44,865 bases of DNA from Nitrospirae bacterium JdFR-85. GTDB lineage: Bacteria; Nitrospirota; Thermodesulfovibrionia; Thermodesulfovibrionales; JdFR-85. Below are positions 16,539 to 25,169 of the stretch, in pieces (position 1 is the first letter of the stretch; each line of letters opens with the position of its first letter). Both the position numbers and the translations under genes were made by a program. The notes under the pieces are model-generated. The model searched no databases, was not told the origin of the DNA, and saw nothing but the letters and a program-made list of their open reading frames with translations. The DNA lies in assembly GCA_002011745.1 (NCBI GenBank), contig MTOU01000025.1:1-44865 (forward strand). The letters are read 5' to 3'.

Positions 16539-18449
16539 TTATTGACAGTAAAAGGCAAGGTCTTTTGCTGAATCCAGATGGTGTAATGCCTGAAGTCTTT
16601 TCCTTTTGAACTCTTTTTTCTCTTTTTTGCTTAGATTATTAATCGCTGTACTACATTTATCAAGCAATACTTTAAAATTGGTATATATCTCTTTGTATTT
16701 TAAATATTTATCTCTGTCAACTTTTATGGAAAAGTCGCCTGGAATTCTCCATTTATCTTTTACATATATCCAGGAGGCAAAGTCAGAGAGTTTTCTTCCT
16801 GGCAGGGGCTTTATGGGTGTGGTGTTCTGTAGTGCTACTATTGTTAATCCCTTTTCATCTGCAATAATCTTGTATCCTCCCTTGAAAGGTTCAGCACCAT
16901 CATTATCATAGAATTCCCATTCTGAGTATGAGATCTGTACTGATGTGGTATGGCAGCTATCACAGTCCCTAGCCTTAGTATATGGATGAGACACTTCCTG
17001 AAGTTCTATCCAGAGCAGATGTTTATTATTTGCGGGCAGTTGATCAAAGGTACCGATTATATAGTAGGCATCTCTTGTCTGGCCATCAGGCCAACGGAAC
17101 ATTATCCTTTCTGAGGCAGGGACATCTGGTTTTATATTTCCCACACTATGGGGCCAGACCTTCACTGGTATCCATAAACCTTTCTGGTCTTTCATAAGAA
17201 TCGGTGGTGATTGGGTTCCGTAGTATAGGGAGTATTTACGAAAAGGGTTCTCCTTTTCAGCCACCTTTCCTGGTCCCCAGACAGTTATCTGATAACCTCC
17301 GGTCTCCTTTATATGGCAGGCTGCGCAGAGCATCTTTTTATGTAGTCCCTTTTTAAGTGCTTCTTCCTCATCGATGTGGCAGTCCTGACAAGAGGCTTCT
17401 CTTTCTATGTCTCCCATACCCTTTTCTCCTGTGAGATGGCAGTCTATACAATGGATTCCTTCACTGTAGTGTACATCAGGTTTCATGCCTTGAGGAATGG
17501 AATACCATTCTCCTGTATAGGTCTCACCCCTTCTACTCAACATCGCCCCGGCATGGCAGATAGTTGCTGTTCTGCCAGCCCCTAAGCAGGTCTTTGAATC
17601 AGGAGTCCTTATAAAGGCGTGTCTTCCTTCTTTGTTAGAAGGTCTATAATGGCAATCAAGGCAACCTCCGTGACAGACATTACAGAACTTCTGTTTTGCC
17701 TCTGCCTGTGCTATGGTGAATGGAATGGCCAGGTCTTGTCTGATTTCATTGGTGTTTTTGTAGTCAAAGCCTGAAGCTTTAAGGACTTCAGGTGGCTGGA
17801 GGTCAGCAAAGGAAGGGCCACAGTTGTGAGGCCCATAGGGTTTCAACCATGTCCTCATGGTTCTCTGCCGAAGGTTTCTTCCCATTATGGTACTCTTAAA
17901 CTGTTTCAGTGCTTCAGGATGGCATCCCTTCTTTCCACAGGTCTTTTCCGCAATATCAGGATCAAAACTTAGTGTCTCGGGGTTACGGTCGTGCCAGAGG
18001 ATATTTCTTACACCTGACAAGATGTACATCTCGTTATTTATCTTTATCTTAGGCATGAGTGCAAACATCTCATCCTCTCCAGTCTCCTTGAGTGGACCAG
18101 GATACCCTTTTTTTCTGGGAAGAAGTTTACCATCCTCTGAAACAATGAGCATCTTGAGCATTCCTTTATGGGCCCTTTGAGGGTCTTTTGCCCTGCCGTC
18201 TCCGAGATGGCAATCACGACAGTCTATATAAGGGTGGTGTGACTGTTTCTGGACCTCTTCCAGAGTCACATATGCCCATTCTGCACCAAGGGAGCGGAGT
18301 CTATCTCTATCAGAATGGCAATGGATACACTCTCGGGAGGTGTTCTTCCAGGCCCTGTGGCTGAGGAGACCCACGATTAAGAGAAACTGAAGTAGTAAAA
18401 TTATTACTAACTTGAGACTTGCTTTTCTGCTGACCCTACCTACCTGCAC
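16539..18449 (-). CDS. Membrane-anchored multihaem c-type cytochrome
   Basis: A 636-residue protein with an N-terminal membrane anchor (LVIILLLQFLLIVGLL) and eight canonical CxxCH haem sites: CIHCH, CRDCH, CNVCH, CLDCH, CIDCH, CQDCH, CAACH and CDSCH. A CX4CH site, CGKKGCH, is also present, and a possible ninth or tenth unit has spacing CX8CH (CLGAGRTATICH). It is probably periplasmic and passes electrons between the quinone pool and an unknown acceptor. System II cytochrome assembly genes are at 421-1855. It is not recognisable as NrfA, Hao or OmcA. It overlaps the 3' end of the YmdB gene by 14 bases. Confidence 0.88.
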   Translation of the reverse strand: MQVGRVSRKASLKLVIILLLQFLLIVGLLSHRAWKNTSRECIHCHSDRDRLRSLGAEWAYVTLEEVQKQSHHPYIDCRDCHLGDGRAKDPQRAHKGMLKMLIVSEDGKLLPRKKGYPGPLKETGEDEMFALMPKIKINNEMYILSGVRNILWHDRNPETLSFDPDIAEKTCGKKGCHPEALKQFKSTIMGRNLRQRTMRTWLKPYGPHNCGPSFADLQPPEVLKASGFDYKNTNEIRQDLAIPFTIAQAEAKQKFCNVCHGGCLDCHYRPSNKEGRHAFIRTPDSKTCLGAGRTATICHAGAMLSRRGETYTGEWYSIPQGMKPDVHYSEGIHCIDCHLTGEKGMGDIEREASCQDCHIDEEEALKKGLHKKMLCAACHIKETGGYQITVWGPGKVAEKENPFRKYSLYYGTQSPPILMKDQKGLWIPVKVWPHSVGNIKPDVPASERIMFRWPDGQTRDAYYIIGTFDQLPANNKHLLWIELQEVSHPYTKARDCDSCHTTSVQISYSEWEFYDNDGAEPFKGGYKIIADEKGLTIVALQNTTPIKPLPGRKLSDFASWIYVKDKWRIPGDFSIKVDRDKYLKYKEIYTNFKVLLDKCSTAINNLSKKEKKEFKRKRLQALHHLDSAKDLAFYCQ

Positions 18450-19224
18450 CGGTCTTAAGGAGCAATCTCTTTATCGATTTTGCCTTTGCAGAGGCAGGAT
18501 CTATCTCCATAATTACTCCAGAAAACATTGCCTCTCCTTTAGCAGTATTAAACTTCTTCGGCATCTGTGTGATAAACTTCTCTATGATCTCCTTCACCTC
18601 CACACCTATTACAGAGTGTACAGGACCTGTCATACCTACATCAGTTATATATGCGGTTCCTCCTGGAAGTATCTGCTCATCTGCGGTCTGTACATGTGTA
18701 TGGGTGCCTATAACTGCAGATACCCTCCCATCTACATAGTATCCAAAGGCTATCTTCTCTGATGTTGCTTCACCATGAAAATCGATGATCACAATGGATG
18801 CCTTATCCTTCAGTATCTCAAGTTCTTCATCCACCCTTCTGAAAGGACAGTCCATATGATGCATAAATACCCTACCAGACAGATTCAGGACAGCTACCTT
18901 GAGTCCGTTCACAGAGAGTATAATGCTCCCCCTTCCTGGTACAGAAGGGGGATAATTCAATGGTCTTAGAATTCTATCCTCCTTTTCTATATAGCCAACA
19001 GCCTCCTTCTTATCCCATATGTGATTTCCCGATGTCATCACTTCAATCCCGTAGGAGAAGAGTTCTTGTGCCACTTTTTCTGTGATTCCGAATCCTCCTG
19101 CTGCATTTTCACAATTAGCAATAGTGAGGTCTATCTTTAGTTTGCTTATAAGGGAAGGGAGAAACTCCCTTACAGCCCTTCTGCCAGGCTTTCCCACTAT
19201 ATCTCCTATAAAAAGTACCTTCAT
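18436..19224 (-). CDS. ymdB: YmdB-family metallophosphoesterase
   Basis: A 262-residue protein of the TIGR00282 family. Metal-binding motifs are [13 protein letters not shown] (residues 4-16), [33 protein letters not shown] and [13 protein letters not shown]. Members hydrolyse 2',3'-cyclic nucleotides and affect sporulation, biofilm formation or other development in other bacteria. It overlaps the end of rny by 4 bases; rny-ymdB is a common pairing. Confidence 0.95.
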   Translation of the reverse strand: MKVLFIGDIVGKPGRRAVREFLPSLISKLKIDLTIANCENAAGGFGITEKVAQELFSYGIEVMTSGNHIWDKKEAVGYIEKEDRILRPLNYPPSVPGRGSIILSVNGLKVAVLNLSGRVFMHHMDCPFRRVDEELEILKDKASIVIIDFHGEATSEKIAFGYYVDGRVSAVIGTHTHVQTADEQILPGGTAYITDVGMTGPVHSVIGVEVKEIIEKFITQMPKKFNTAKGEAMFSGVIMEIDPASAKAKSIKRLLLKTGAGR

Positions 19225-20777
19225 CTTGCGTATTCTACAAATCTTGTCTCTCTGATCACCATCACCTTTATCTGACCTGGATAGGTGAGTTCAGACTGGA
19301 TTTTTCTGGAAATATCTCTTGCAATAAGAGATGCCATCTCCTCAGAGACACTATCGGGTTTAACAATTATTCTTATTTCTCTTCCTGCCTGCATTGCATA
19401 ACACTTCTCCACACCATCAAAGGACATGGCAATCTCTTCAATCCTCTTCAGCCTCTGTAGATAGTTCTCAATGCTCTCTCTTCTTACTCCTGGACGGGCT
19501 GCAGAGAGTGCATCAGCAGCAGCCACAAGGGCAGCTTCGACACATATAGGCTCAGTGTCTCCATGATGGCATGCTATGGCATTCAGTACCCTCTCATCCT
19601 CTCCATACTTCTTTGCTATTGTTACTCCGATCTCGTGGTGTGCCCCTTCCATCTCATGGTCTACCGCCTTTCCAATATCATGAAGCAGTCCAGCCCTTTT
19701 TGCGAGTTTTACATCAACTCCTAACTCTCCTGCCATTATTCCTGCAAGATAGGCTACCTCACGGGAGTGTTGAAGGACATTTTGGCCATAGGAGGTTCTG
19801 TACTTCAGTCTTCCCAACATCTTTATTAATTCAGGGTGAATACCACTCAGTCCAAGATCAAATACTGCCTTTTCTCCCTCTTCCTTTATTATTGCATTTA
19901 TCTCTCTCCGGACCTTCTCAACCACCTCTTCAATCCTTGCAGGATGGATTCTGCCATCCGAGATAAGCCTCTCAAGAGAGACCTTTGCTATCTCTCTTCT
20001 TACAGGGTCAAAACAACTGAGAGTAACCATTTCAGGAGTATCATCCACAATCAGGTCAACACCTGTGGCAGCCTCAAGTGCCCTGATATTTCTGCCTTCT
20101 CTCCCGATTATCCTTCCTTTCATTTCGTCATTCGGTAGAGGGACTGCTGATACTGTAAGGTCAGCAACATAATCACTCGCATATCTCTGTACAGCAAGGC
20201 TTATTATCTCCTTTGCCTTTTTAGATGCCTCCTCTCTTGCTTCATCTTCAATTCTTTTTATCATCTTTGCTGCCTCAAATCTGGTTTCCTCCTCAATCCT
20301 TCTGAAGAGTTCCTCTCTCGCTTCCTCTGTGGTCATGCCAGCAATTCTTTCTAAGGTGTTCTTCTGTTCAGTAAGAATTGAGTTGATCTGTTGTTCTTTC
20401 TCTTTTAATATATTCTCCCTGCTGAGAAGCTCCTTCTCTCGCCTGATCAGGTCACTTTCTCGATGTTCCAATTTATCCAGCTTCTTCTCTAAGGACTCCT
20501 CTTTTGCACGGAGTCTCCGCTCCATTCTGTTCAGTTCATGTTGTCGTTCCTTGAGTTCTCTCTCAAATTCGCTTTTGGCCTTATATACTATGTCCTTTGC
20601 CTCTAAGGAAGCCTCCCTCTTAATCCTCTCCGCCTCCTGATGTGCCCTTTCTATTAGTCTGTCAGCCTCCTCTTTACTTACAGGCTCTTTGACTTTTTTC
20701 TTAAATATTACAAATACAAGAGCAGTGATAAGACTTCCAACCAGCAATCCGATCAGAATATGCAGTAGTGTATTCAT
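19221..20777 (-). CDS. rny: Ribonuclease Y
   Basis: A 518-residue protein. It has an N-terminal membrane segment ([19 protein letters not shown]), a coiled coil to about residue 200, a KH domain with [17 protein letters not shown], and an HD domain with [15 protein letters not shown]. It is a membrane-bound endoribonuclease that starts mRNA decay. It overlaps rarA and ymdB by 4 bases each. Confidence 0.98.
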   Translation of the reverse strand: MNTLLHILIGLLVGSLITALVFVIFKKKVKEPVSKEEADRLIERAHQEAERIKREASLEAKDIVYKAKSEFERELKERQHELNRMERRLRAKEESLEKKLDKLEHRESDLIRREKELLSRENILKEKEQQINSILTEQKNTLERIAGMTTEEAREELFRRIEEETRFEAAKMIKRIEDEAREEASKKAKEIISLAVQRYASDYVADLTVSAVPLPNDEMKGRIIGREGRNIRALEAATGVDLIVDDTPEMVTLSCFDPVRREIAKVSLERLISDGRIHPARIEEVVEKVRREINAIIKEEGEKAVFDLGLSGIHPELIKMLGRLKYRTSYGQNVLQHSREVAYLAGIMAGELGVDVKLAKRAGLLHDIGKAVDHEMEGAHHEIGVTIAKKYGEDERVLNAIACHHGDTEPICVEAALVAAADALSAARPGVRRESIENYLQRLKRIEEIAMSFDGVEKCYAMQAGREIRIIVKPDSVSEEMASLIARDISRKIQSELTYPGQIKVMVIRETRFVEYAR

Positions 20778-22048
20778 TTCTGGCTGTTCCTCCTTTTCTC
20801 TATTAGTTTCTGTATCTCTTTCTCATATCCCTCTGAAGAGGGTGTGTAAAAGGTCTTTTTCTCTGGCATATAACTCTGTTTTACATAATGTCCAGGATAG
20901 TTATGGGGATACAAATAACCAGTACCCCTTCCGAGTTTCTCTGCACCCTTATAATGAGAGTCTCTGAGGTGTGTAGGTACTTCCTGAAGTGGCTCATTTC
21001 TTATTGAGTCAAGGGCTCTATCAATTGCTAATAGGGAAGAGTTACTTTTGGGAGCAGTGGCAACATAGAGGGCTGCCTGTGTGAGAGGGATCCTTGCCTC
21101 TGGTAGACCGATCTTTTCAGTTGCTGTCATGGCTGCTACTGCTACCAGCAGTGCCCTGGGGTCTGCATTTCCCACATCTTCGGCTGCACATATCACAATT
21201 CTTCTTGCAATATACATGGGGTCTTCTCCGGAGGCTATCATTCTGGCAAGCCAGTATACAGTGGCATCAGGATCAGAGCCCCTCATACTCTTCTGGAATG
21301 CAGAGATGAGATCATAGTGTTGTCCTGCATCATAGTAAAGGGTCTTGTCTTGAATACACTCTTTAACTACTTCCTTGGTTATTGTTGTACTTTTGGTGGA
21401 GTCATTATAACTACAGAGGAAGGCTACTTCAAGGATATTGAGGGCCTTTCTCGCATCTCCTGAGCTCATTACTGATATAAACTCAAGAACACCTTCTTCA
21501 ACCTCTACCTGATACTCTCCAAGGCCCTTTGGGGATGACAAGGCCCTCTTAAGAATGATTACTATCTCTTCTTCTGTGAGGGGTTTAAACTCAAAGAGCA
21601 TAGACCTTGATGCAAGGGCAGGCACAAGAGCAAAATAAGGATTTTCTGTAGAAGCACCTATTAGGATTATATTTCCTGACTCTACATGAGGAAGGAGTGC
21701 ATCCTGTTGTAGACGATTAAATCTGTGAATCTCATCAATGAAGACCACAGGACTGTCTGAAACAGCATAACTGACCACTTCCCTCAACTCTTTTACCCCA
21801 GCTGTGACAGCATTAAGAGAGATGAATCTGCTACCAATCCTGTTTGCTATTATTCTGGCGAGGGCTGTTTTGCCAGTGCCGGGAGGTCCAAAAAACATAA
21901 GGGAGACAAACCTTTCTTCTTCTATAAGCCTTCTGAGAGGTTTTCCCTCACCGAGCAGATCGGTCTGGCCCACAAATTCATCAAGACTCTCTGGCATCAT
22001 TCTCCAGGCAAGGGGATGTACCTTTTTTTTCTTTTCAAACAGTTCCAC
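20774..22048 (-). CDS. rarA: Replication-associated recombination protein RarA/MgsA
   Basis: A 424-residue clamp-loader-like AAA+ ATPase. It starts [20 protein letters not shown]. Walker A is [14 protein letters not shown], Walker B is [16 protein letters not shown], sensor 1 is [17 protein letters not shown], and the MgsA C-terminal domain has [20 protein letters not shown]. It acts at stalled replication forks. It is the first gene of the long minus-strand operon; a MITE lies 39 bp upstream. Confidence 0.97.
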   Translation of the reverse strand: MELFEKKKKVHPLAWRMMPESLDEFVGQTDLLGEGKPLRRLIEEERFVSLMFFGPPGTGKTALARIIANRIGSRFISLNAVTAGVKELREVVSYAVSDSPVVFIDEIHRFNRLQQDALLPHVESGNIILIGASTENPYFALVPALASRSMLFEFKPLTEEEIVIILKRALSSPKGLGEYQVEVEEGVLEFISVMSSGDARKALNILEVAFLCSYNDSTKSTTITKEVVKECIQDKTLYYDAGQHYDLISAFQKSMRGSDPDATVYWLARMIASGEDPMYIARRIVICAAEDVGNADPRALLVAVAAMTATEKIGLPEARIPLTQAALYVATAPKSNSSLLAIDRALDSIRNEPLQEVPTHLRDSHYKGAEKLGRGTGYLYPHNYPGHYVKQSYMPEKKTFYTPSSEGYEKEIQKLIEKRRNSQK

Positions 22049-22086
22049 ACTATACTCCCTTGGTGCTCTTTTTAAGAGACTACAGA

Positions 22087-22266
22087 TAGACGAAAAGGTG
22101 ACAGATTGGAGGGGTTACACAGTCTTATGGAGATTTATATTCTGGTTTAGTATATCTGTTTAGTATATTTTTATCTGCTCTATCGAAACTCTCATAGACT
22201 GAATAAAAAACGAAGGAATTTATCTTCATTGTTAATTCCTCCAATTACGTGTCACCTTTTCGTCTA
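22087..22266. mobile_element. 180-bp MITE with TA-flanked terminal inverted repeats
   Basis: A perfect 17-bp inverted repeat, TAGACGAAAAGGTGACA, lies at 22087-22103 and 22250-22266. Similarity continues inward in looser form (ATTGGAGG near both ends). If the outermost TA is a target duplication, the termini are GACGAAAAGGTGACA, matching the TA-duplicating Tc1/mariner-IS630 group. The interior has no gene, only AT-rich sequence with two TTTAGTATAT copies. It fills most of the gap between rarA and the next gene. No second copy was seen in this window. Confidence 0.65.
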
Positions 22267-22408
22267 TAATAAATCTGTCCTGCAAAAAATTAAATTAACT
22301 GACCTCCTCACTTTCTCCTCTGCAGGACAGAGCTTACTATCTTTTATACCAAAAACCACTCATCAGTGGCAAGGGTGAAATTGCCTTTTTAATGTTATAA
22401 TAGTCATT

Positions 22409-22963
22409 GTGACAGAGATGTTTAAAGAACTAAACAGTGTTGATATCCCTTTCAGGAGGAGAGTTCTTTTTGTGGCTTTACTTACAAGGGAGATTAAGAA
22501 TAGAGGGGAAAGATATCCAATAGTTGTTGGTGGAGAAGCCTTTGAGATATATACTCAGGGTAGTTATACAACCGGAGATATTGACTTGAAGATACCAAAG
22601 AAGGTATTTGAGGATTCTGATCGAATGGGGTTTCATACAAAAAGGCGGGCAAGATCTGGTTTAACAGTAGATTGGCTTGGAGAATCTCTTGATGAAGGTT
22701 CTGAGGCTGAAAAAAGGGTGAATACGGTTTTAGTTAAAGATGACCTTGAGATTAAGGTTCTCTCTATAGAGGACCTTAATTATTGATAGACTCAATGCGG
22801 CGAAGTTGTGGAAAGACGAAGATGGCATTATATGGGCAAAGGTTCTTGTGGAGGTAAAAAAAGCGCTTGGAGAGGAACTGGATAGGAAGTATCTCTTAAA
22901 AAGGGCAAGGGCTGAACAGATTGAAGAGATGTTGGAAGAGGTTTTACGAGATGCCGGTCTATG
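22409..22963 (+). pseudogene. Nucleotidyltransferase-like protein (DUF6036-type), frameshifted
   Basis: The first frame (22409-22786) gives RYPIVVGGEAFEIYTQGSYT, TTGDIDLKIPKK and IKVLSIEDL before stopping. A +1 change at CCTTAATTATTGAT (about 22780) joins IEDL to IIDRLNAAKLWKDEDGIIW and continues to TGA at 22961-22963. VVGG...TGDIDL and EDLIIDRLNAAK are typical of nucleotidyltransferase/AbiEii-like proteins, so one extra A breaks a gene of about 184 residues. A TATAAT lies at 22396-22401, so the GTG at 22409 would be leaderless; ATG 22418 is an alternative. The small gene at 22951 overlaps its end. Confidence 0.65.
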
Positions 22964-23103
22964 ATTACGAAGAGCTAAAAAGAGCAGCAAAAGATGCAAG
23001 AGTAGAGGCTACACTAAAGGGGTTTAGGGTTACAAAAAGGCTGAGACGAAAACCCCAGGACAAGGAAAAGGCCGAGCTTATTTATGAGATGGCATTGATA
23101 TAG
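22951..23103 (+). CDS. Small basic protein paired with the nucleotidyltransferase
   Basis: A 50-residue protein starting MPVYDYEELKRAAKDARVEA and ending KAELIYEMALI. It is rich in Lys and Arg (TKRLRRKPQDKEK). It starts 13 bases before the nucleotidyltransferase remnant ends, so the two were translationally coupled and may have formed a toxin-antitoxin-like or modification pair. No family was recognised. Confidence 0.55.
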   Translation: MPVYDYEELKRAAKDARVEATLKGFRVTKRLRRKPQDKEKAELIYEMALI

Positions 23104-23175
23104 AATAGAAAAATATAGACCTTACCACTATATAAGGATATCTTATCCTTCCCTATCTATATGAGCCTTAAAATT

Positions 23176-23264
23176 TGGTGCCGGAGGCCGGACTCGAACC
23201 GGCACGGAGGCGAACCTCCGAGGGATTTTAAGTCCCTTGCGTCTACCAGTTCCGCCACTCCGGC
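23176..23264 (-). tRNA. tRNA-Leu (TAA anticodon)
   Basis: Reading the minus strand, the acceptor stem GCCGGAG pairs with CTCCGGC. The anticodon stem AGGGA/TCCCT closes CTTAAAA (anticodon TAA). A long variable arm CGGAGGTTCGCCTCCG identifies a class II tRNA. The T arm is GCCGGTTCGAGTCCGGC and CCA is encoded. Its 5' half (23225-23264) is the left copy of the 43-bp integration repeat, so the present 5' half and upstream promoter come with the element. Confidence 0.97.
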
Positions 23265-23267
23265 AAC
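23225..23267 (+). repeat. attL core: 43-bp repeat overlapping the tRNA-Leu 5' half
   Basis: Identical to 41762-41804. It begins ATTTTAAGTCCC in the anticodon arm and ends CGGCAAC just beyond the tRNA 5' end. The bases next to each end differ between copies (G versus A on the left, T versus A on the right), which sets the repeat limits. Confidence 0.93.
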
Positions 23268-23273
23268 TCTTTA

Positions 23274-23303
23274 ATTTTAAATGTTTTTCAGACATTCAGT
23301 CAA
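23274..23303 (-). promoter_or_regulatory. Element-borne promoter for tRNA-Leu
   Basis: On the minus strand, TTGACT (23298-23303) and TAAAAT (23274-23279) are 18 bp apart, and the tRNA starts 9 bp after the -10 box. This DNA lies outside the att core, inside the element, just beyond the integrase stop codon. The element therefore supplies the promoter of the tRNA it entered. Confidence 0.65.
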
Positions 23304-23307
23304 TGGC

Positions 23308-24318
23308 TTAGCCCTGTAAGGGTAGCAATATGGTAGCAGACTGATTGGAACTTTCAAGTCTCTCAATAGCCTTTCTTAGTGATTCGGGGTAGTGATGGGC
23401 ATACCGCATGGTCATAGTGATTGTCTTATGGCCAAGGAGTTCCTTTACCATGTAGATATCCACACCTGCCTGGACAAGTCTTGTAGCAAAGGTATGTCGC
23501 AGGTCGTGAAACCTGAAGTTTTCTATCTGAGCCCTCTTAACCGCCTTGTCAAAGGCACTTCTTACAGTCCAGGGTGATATGGGAAATACTTTACCGCTTA
23601 AGTCTCTCACCTTAAAACCCTTCAAGGTCTCATACAGGGTCGTTGATATGGGAATGATCCTCTTATTACCACCTTTGAGGGTCCTGACCGTTATCAGCCT
23701 CCTTTTCAGGTCTATGTCTTCCCATCTCAGATTAAGTATCTCACCTTTCCGCATACCCGTATGAAGGGCCACAATCAACAAAGGTCTTAACCACCATGGT
23801 CTGTCTGCTGCCTCAAGCAGCCTTTTTTCCTCTTCCAGAGTCAACCATCGGTCCCTTGCATTGCTATTGCCTACGGAGAAGGACAGCTTTGATACAGGAT
23901 TATCCTTGATCCATCCCCACTCTCGTATGGCAACATTGAACATCCGCCTCATAAGAGATAGTTCCTGATAAACTGTGGCAGGCTTAACTTTCTTAAGTCT
24001 GTCTGCCCGGTATTTAGCTATCAACTGAGGAGTAATTTCAGAGAGTCTGAGATGACCAAAGACAGGTAACAGGTATTTTATAGTTCTGGGGTCTCTCTGT
24101 CTCTGATAGCACTGCATGTACCGTTCTGCAAGGTCTTGGAAGGTATACTTCCTGGCTTTGGCCCTGTCAAAATACTCCCCCTCCAGAATTTCTGTGGTGA
24201 TTTTGTGGTATAATTTCTCAGCGAGCCGTTTGCTCTTCGTTTTCAAAGAACCCTGGTACCTTCGCCCTTGATGGGTGAAGGTGTAATACCAGATGCCTCT
24301 TTTTTGGTAAAGGCCCAT
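23308..24318 (-). CDS. int: Phage-type tyrosine integrase
   Basis: A 336-residue tyrosine recombinase. The N-terminal arm-binding region resembles GLYQKRGIWYYTFTHQGRRY, and a SAM-like core-binding domain follows (about 65-150). The catalytic residues are Arg in LHTGMRKGEIL, Lys in the following beta turn, HDLRHTFA, LGHKTI and the nucleophile Tyr in TMRYAHH. It acts on the 43-bp tRNA-Leu att sites. It is the last gene of a minus-strand operon starting at 27464 and directly abuts the excisionase gene. Two GGTAGCA repeats overlap its 3' end. Confidence 0.95.
   Translation of the reverse strand: MGLYQKRGIWYYTFTHQGRRYQGSLKTKSKRLAEKLYHKITTEILEGEYFDRAKARKYTFQDLAERYMQCYQRQRDPRTIKYLLPVFGHLRLSEITPQLIAKYRADRLKKVKPATVYQELSLMRRMFNVAIREWGWIKDNPVSKLSFSVGNSNARDRWLTLEEEKRLLEAADRPWWLRPLLIVALHTGMRKGEILNLRWEDIDLKRRLITVRTLKGGNKRIIPISTTLYETLKGFKVRDLSGKVFPISPWTVRSAFDKAVKRAQIENFRFHDLRHTFATRLVQAGVDIYMVKELLGHKTITMTMRYAHHYPESLRKAIERLESSNQSATILLPLQG
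23321..23338 (+). promoter_or_regulatory. Putative integrase arm-type sites, attL side
   Basis: GGTAGCA occurs at 23321-23327 and 23332-23338, starting 11 bp apart, 53 bp inside the attL core. Four more copies lie inside attR. The sites fall within the last codons of the integrase gene. Confidence 0.5.
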
Positions 24319-24548
24319 CAGGAGTGCCTCCTTTCCTTCGGAATTGCTAAGGCACTCCTGGACCAGGCACCATTATTATAACCCCTCTTGCAGGAGTCAA
24401 TCCATACCTTAATATCTTCCAAATCAAACCGCACTGTTCCGTTCAACTTAATACACGGTATCTGGCCCAATTCTACCCATTGATAAATGGTTTTGGGCTT
24501 CACGCTAAGGATTTCCGAGAGTTCTTTAACTGTAATCAGCTTATTCAT
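24318..24548 (-). CDS. xis: Excisionase-like MerR/AlpA-type HTH protein
   Basis: A 76-residue protein: MNKLITVKELSEILSVKPKT, then IYQWVELGQIPCIKLNG and FDLEDIKVWID. This is the winged-helix DNA-binding fold of excisionases (HTH_17). The ATG at 24548 was chosen over the upstream TTG because it sits in TATGAATAA, overlapping the stop of the previous gene, and homology starts at NKLITVKE. It probably directs integrase towards excision and is cotranscribed with int. Confidence 0.85.
   Translation of the reverse strand: MNKLITVKELSEILSVKPKTIYQWVELGQIPCIKLNGTVRFDLEDIKVWIDSCKRGYNNGAWSRSALAIPKERRHS
24320..24363. repeat. Inverted AGGAGTGCC repeats at the xis-int junction
   Basis: AGGAGTGCC at 24320-24328 is inverted at 24351-24359. 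The right arm extends to a 15-mer (24349-24363) whose reverse complement, GTCCAGGAGTGCCTT, recurs at 41725-41739 beside attR. The left arm overlaps the int start, so binding here could control int translation or transcription. Confidence 0.5.
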
Positions 24549-24843
24549 AATGCTGGGTTGCAACAACCTTAACTGGGTTGGCAGTTGCGGTTTTGGTTAT
24601 GCCCCACTTTAATCCTCCAGGAAGCACTTCCACATTGTGACCATCCGTAAGTTCCATCTTAGCTCTGTTCCTATATGCCTCCACCCATTGGGTTCCATCA
24701 TAGAAATATATCCCTACACTTTCTCCAGGACCTAACCCGCTTGCTGCGATCGTAAGAGGAAGTCCTGAAGTCCATCCCCCATTTTCAGCCAAAGCAACAG
24801 GTTCTGTTATCGCATCAGTTGTTGGAGCGATTATCGTTCTCAT
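24541..24843 (-). CDS. Small beta-rich protein of unknown function
   Basis: A 100-residue protein, MRTIIAPTTDAITEPVALAE to KVVATQHYE, rich in Gly, Thr and Val with predicted short strands (SVGIYFYDGTQWVEAYRN, VEVLPGGLKWGIT). The composition resembles small virion decoration or adaptor proteins, but no family is recognised and that idea is weak. It sits in the primase-to-integrase operon and overlaps both neighbours by a few bases. Confidence 0.65.
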   Translation of the reverse strand: MRTIIAPTTDAITEPVALAENGGWTSGLPLTIAASGLGPGESVGIYFYDGTQWVEAYRNRAKMELTDGHNVEVLPGGLKWGITKTATANPVKVVATQHYE

Positions 24844-25169
24844 TCTCGCCTTTCCTTCAACTCAATCAGTGTTGTGAAATCTTTGTTTTGAAGCCTCAAT
24901 CTGCATCCTCCTTGAGGCGAACGACAAATTGTGAGAACCTTCCCGTCTGCCTCAAGAAGCTCTCCCCAGAGACAAGTTCGATGAAATCCTTTATTCATAA
25001 GGCACTGCCTGACAATTCTGAGATTTGAATCTTCAATGAGTGTAAACTTACCTGTTTGAATCAGTTTCAAAACTTGATCTTCTGAGACATCTAATATCTG
25101 TCCTTTTTTGATAGCTATGATTCGATTTTTGAATCTAACTTTTACCTCTTGCGTCGCCTTAACCTTCAT
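24840..25169 (-). CDS. Small cysteine-containing protein of unknown function
   Basis: A 109-residue protein. The N-terminal half (KVKATQEVKVRFKNRIIAIK, then QILDVSEDQVLKLIQTGKFT) looks like a small beta barrel. The C-terminal half has four Cys (RQCLMNKG, RTCLWGE, LTICRSPQGGC), possibly a metal site. It overlaps the DUF3987-type gene by 11 bases and the next gene by 4 bases. No family was recognised. Confidence 0.65.
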   Translation of the reverse strand: MKVKATQEVKVRFKNRIIAIKKGQILDVSEDQVLKLIQTGKFTLIEDSNLRIVRQCLMNKGFHRTCLWGELLEADGKVLTICRSPQGGCRLRLQNKDFTTLIELKERRE

